Of a stretch of DNA of 64,000 nucleotides, positions 63,364-64,000 are shown piece by piece (the first letter of the stretch is position 1; each line of letters opens with the position of its first letter). The translations under genes and the position numbers were made by a program. The stretch comes from JAWVFK01 sp033856175. Lineage in GTDB: Bacteria > Actinomycetota > Thermoleophilia > Solirubrobacterales > 70-9. Location: assembly GCA_033856175.1 (NCBI GenBank), contig JAWVFK010000027.1, forward strand, positions 89,745 to 153,744, written 5' to 3'. The notes under the pieces were generated by a model. It was not told where the DNA came from and did no database searches. It saw only the letters and a program-made list of their open reading frames with translations.

Positions 63364-64000
63364 ATGAACTCAATCAGCAGAATCAAGCAACTCGGAATTC
63401 TCGTCGGGGCCGGGCTCTCGCTCGTCCTCTGGCTTTCGCTGGCCTCACCGGCGGCGGCCTCGGCGAAGGACCGCAACCACGACCGGATCCCGGACCGCTG
63501 GGAGAAGCGGCATCACCTGTCGCTGAACGTCAAGCAGACGAAGAGGGACCAGGACCGCGACGGGCTCAACAACATCGGCGAGTTTCGTCACAAGTCAGAC
63601 CCGCGGGATGCCGACACCGACGACGACGGCCTCAGGGATGGCCGCGAGGTCAAGCTCGGCGATGACCCCTGCGACGACGATTCCGACGACGACGGCATCG
63701 AGGATGGCGACGAGGGCTCGGGCACGATCACCTCGTTCGACTCGACGACCGGGACGCTGACGATCGCGCTGTTCTCTGGCGGTGAGCTGACCGGCCAGGT
63801 CCTCGACGGCGTCACCGAGGTCGAGTGCGACGACGAGGGCGGCGACTCCCACGACAAGAGTGACGAGGGCGACGACACTGGCGACGATTCCTCAGACGAC
63901 TCGGAGGCCGGCTGCAGCAGTGCCGACCTGGTGCCAGGGGCAGTCGTGCATGAGGCGGAGCTGCAGGACGGCAGCAACGTCTTCGACAAGGTTGAGCTGG
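63364..64000 (+). CDS. Secreted calcium-binding (TSP3-like) protein, 3' end cut by window edge
   Basis: The first 212 residues of an exported protein. A signal peptide (MNSISRIKQLGILVGAGLSLVLWLSLASPAAASA) is cleaved near residue 34. Residues 35-120 hold Asp-rich calcium loops of the thrombospondin type-3/dockerin style: NHDRIPDRWE, DQDRDGLNNIGEF, DTDDDGLRDGREV and DSDDDGIEDGDE. From about 123, GTITSFDSTTGTLTIALFSGGELTGQVLDGVTEVEC resembles DUF5666. An acidic Asp/Ser stretch follows. The ATG at 63364 has GGAG 6-9 nt upstream. The likely riboswitch in its leader suggests control by a cyclic dinucleotide. The C-terminus lies outside the window. Confidence 0.85.
   Translation, partial: MNSISRIKQLGILVGAGLSLVLWLSLASPAAASAKDRNHDRIPDRWEKRHHLSLNVKQTKRDQDRDGLNNIGEFRHKSDPRDADTDDDGLRDGREVKLGDDPCDDDSDDDGIEDGDEGSGTITSFDSTTGTLTIALFSGGELTGQVLDGVTEVECDDEGGDSHDKSDEGDDTGDDSSDDSEAGCSSADLVPGAVVHEAELQDGSNVFDKVEL

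Overview
The window is high-GC (roughly 70 %) actinobacterial chromosome. Gene content and order fit the class Thermoleophilia (Solirubrobacterales-like): a leftward hisS-aspS, mnmA-alaS-ruvX-mltG-aroE-aroC-aroKB-aroQ-pepP run, a Rex/Ser-Thr-kinase background, frequent GTG and TTG starts, and many 4-nt stop/start overlaps. The assignment is inferred from gene order and protein style, not from a marker-gene search. Most of the window is core housekeeping DNA. Almost all long open frames opposite these genes are GC-rich shadows and are left out.

Layout. 1-4.6 kb: the left edge cuts a SAM methyltransferase, followed by two secreted calcium-repeat proteins, one carrying a PHP phosphoesterase domain. 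4.6-20.1 kb (all leftward): Xaa-Pro peptidase, the shikimate enzymes AroQ, a fused AroK-AroB, AroC and AroE, then MltG, RuvX, AlaRS, an unusual Fe-S-scaffold/MnmA fusion, AspRS, HisRS, an MBL hydrolase and a small membrane protein. 20.1-27 kb: glutamate formimidoyltransferase, a tRNA with CAU anticodon, then a short accessory stretch. That stretch holds a DUF2975 membrane protein with a YozG-like repressor behind two matching operators, an orphan AbrB/VapB antitoxin with what looks like a decayed toxin, a lipoprotein and a DHp-REC signalling protein. A thioesterase and a Ser/Thr kinase follow. 27.2-30.9 kb: a heterodimeric ABC exporter. 30.9-38.3 kb: lipoprotein, tRNA-Gln, ferredoxin-reductase-like flavoprotein, two TrkA/RCK proteins and two APC permeases with C-terminal universal-stress domains. 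38.4-46.5 kb: H+-pyrophosphatase, DUF1844, YbdK ligase, Rex, glutaredoxin, the t6A genes tsaD-rimI-tsaB-tsaE, and family-4 uracil-DNA glycosylase. 46.6-49.0 kb (rightward): panC-panD-panB. 49.0-58.6 kb: Rieske flavoprotein, DUF378 protein, lipoprotein, acyltransferase, uvrA, a coiled-coil protein, uvrB, lytic transglycosylase, coaE. 58.6-64.0 kb: ribosomal protein S1 with a long Glu/Pro/Ala tail, a geranylgeranyl-reductase-like flavoprotein, a YdcZ transporter, a membrane-tethered ECF sigma factor, and a secreted calcium-repeat protein (cut by the right edge) preceded by a likely cyclic-di-GMP-I (GEMM) riboswitch.

How the genes work together. The leftward aminoacyl-tRNA synthetase, mnmA and tsa genes cover tRNA charging and modification. 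The aro block makes chorismate and the pan block makes pantothenate, which feeds CoaE. UvrA and UvrB start nucleotide excision repair. The APC-USP permeases with adjacent RCK proteins look like a nucleotide-gated transport module, possibly for potassium. The most unusual items are the NifU-like/MnmA fusion, the riboswitch-controlled exported protein beside a membrane-anchored sigma factor, the APC-USP/TrkA cluster, and the small accessory patch downstream of the CAU tRNA.
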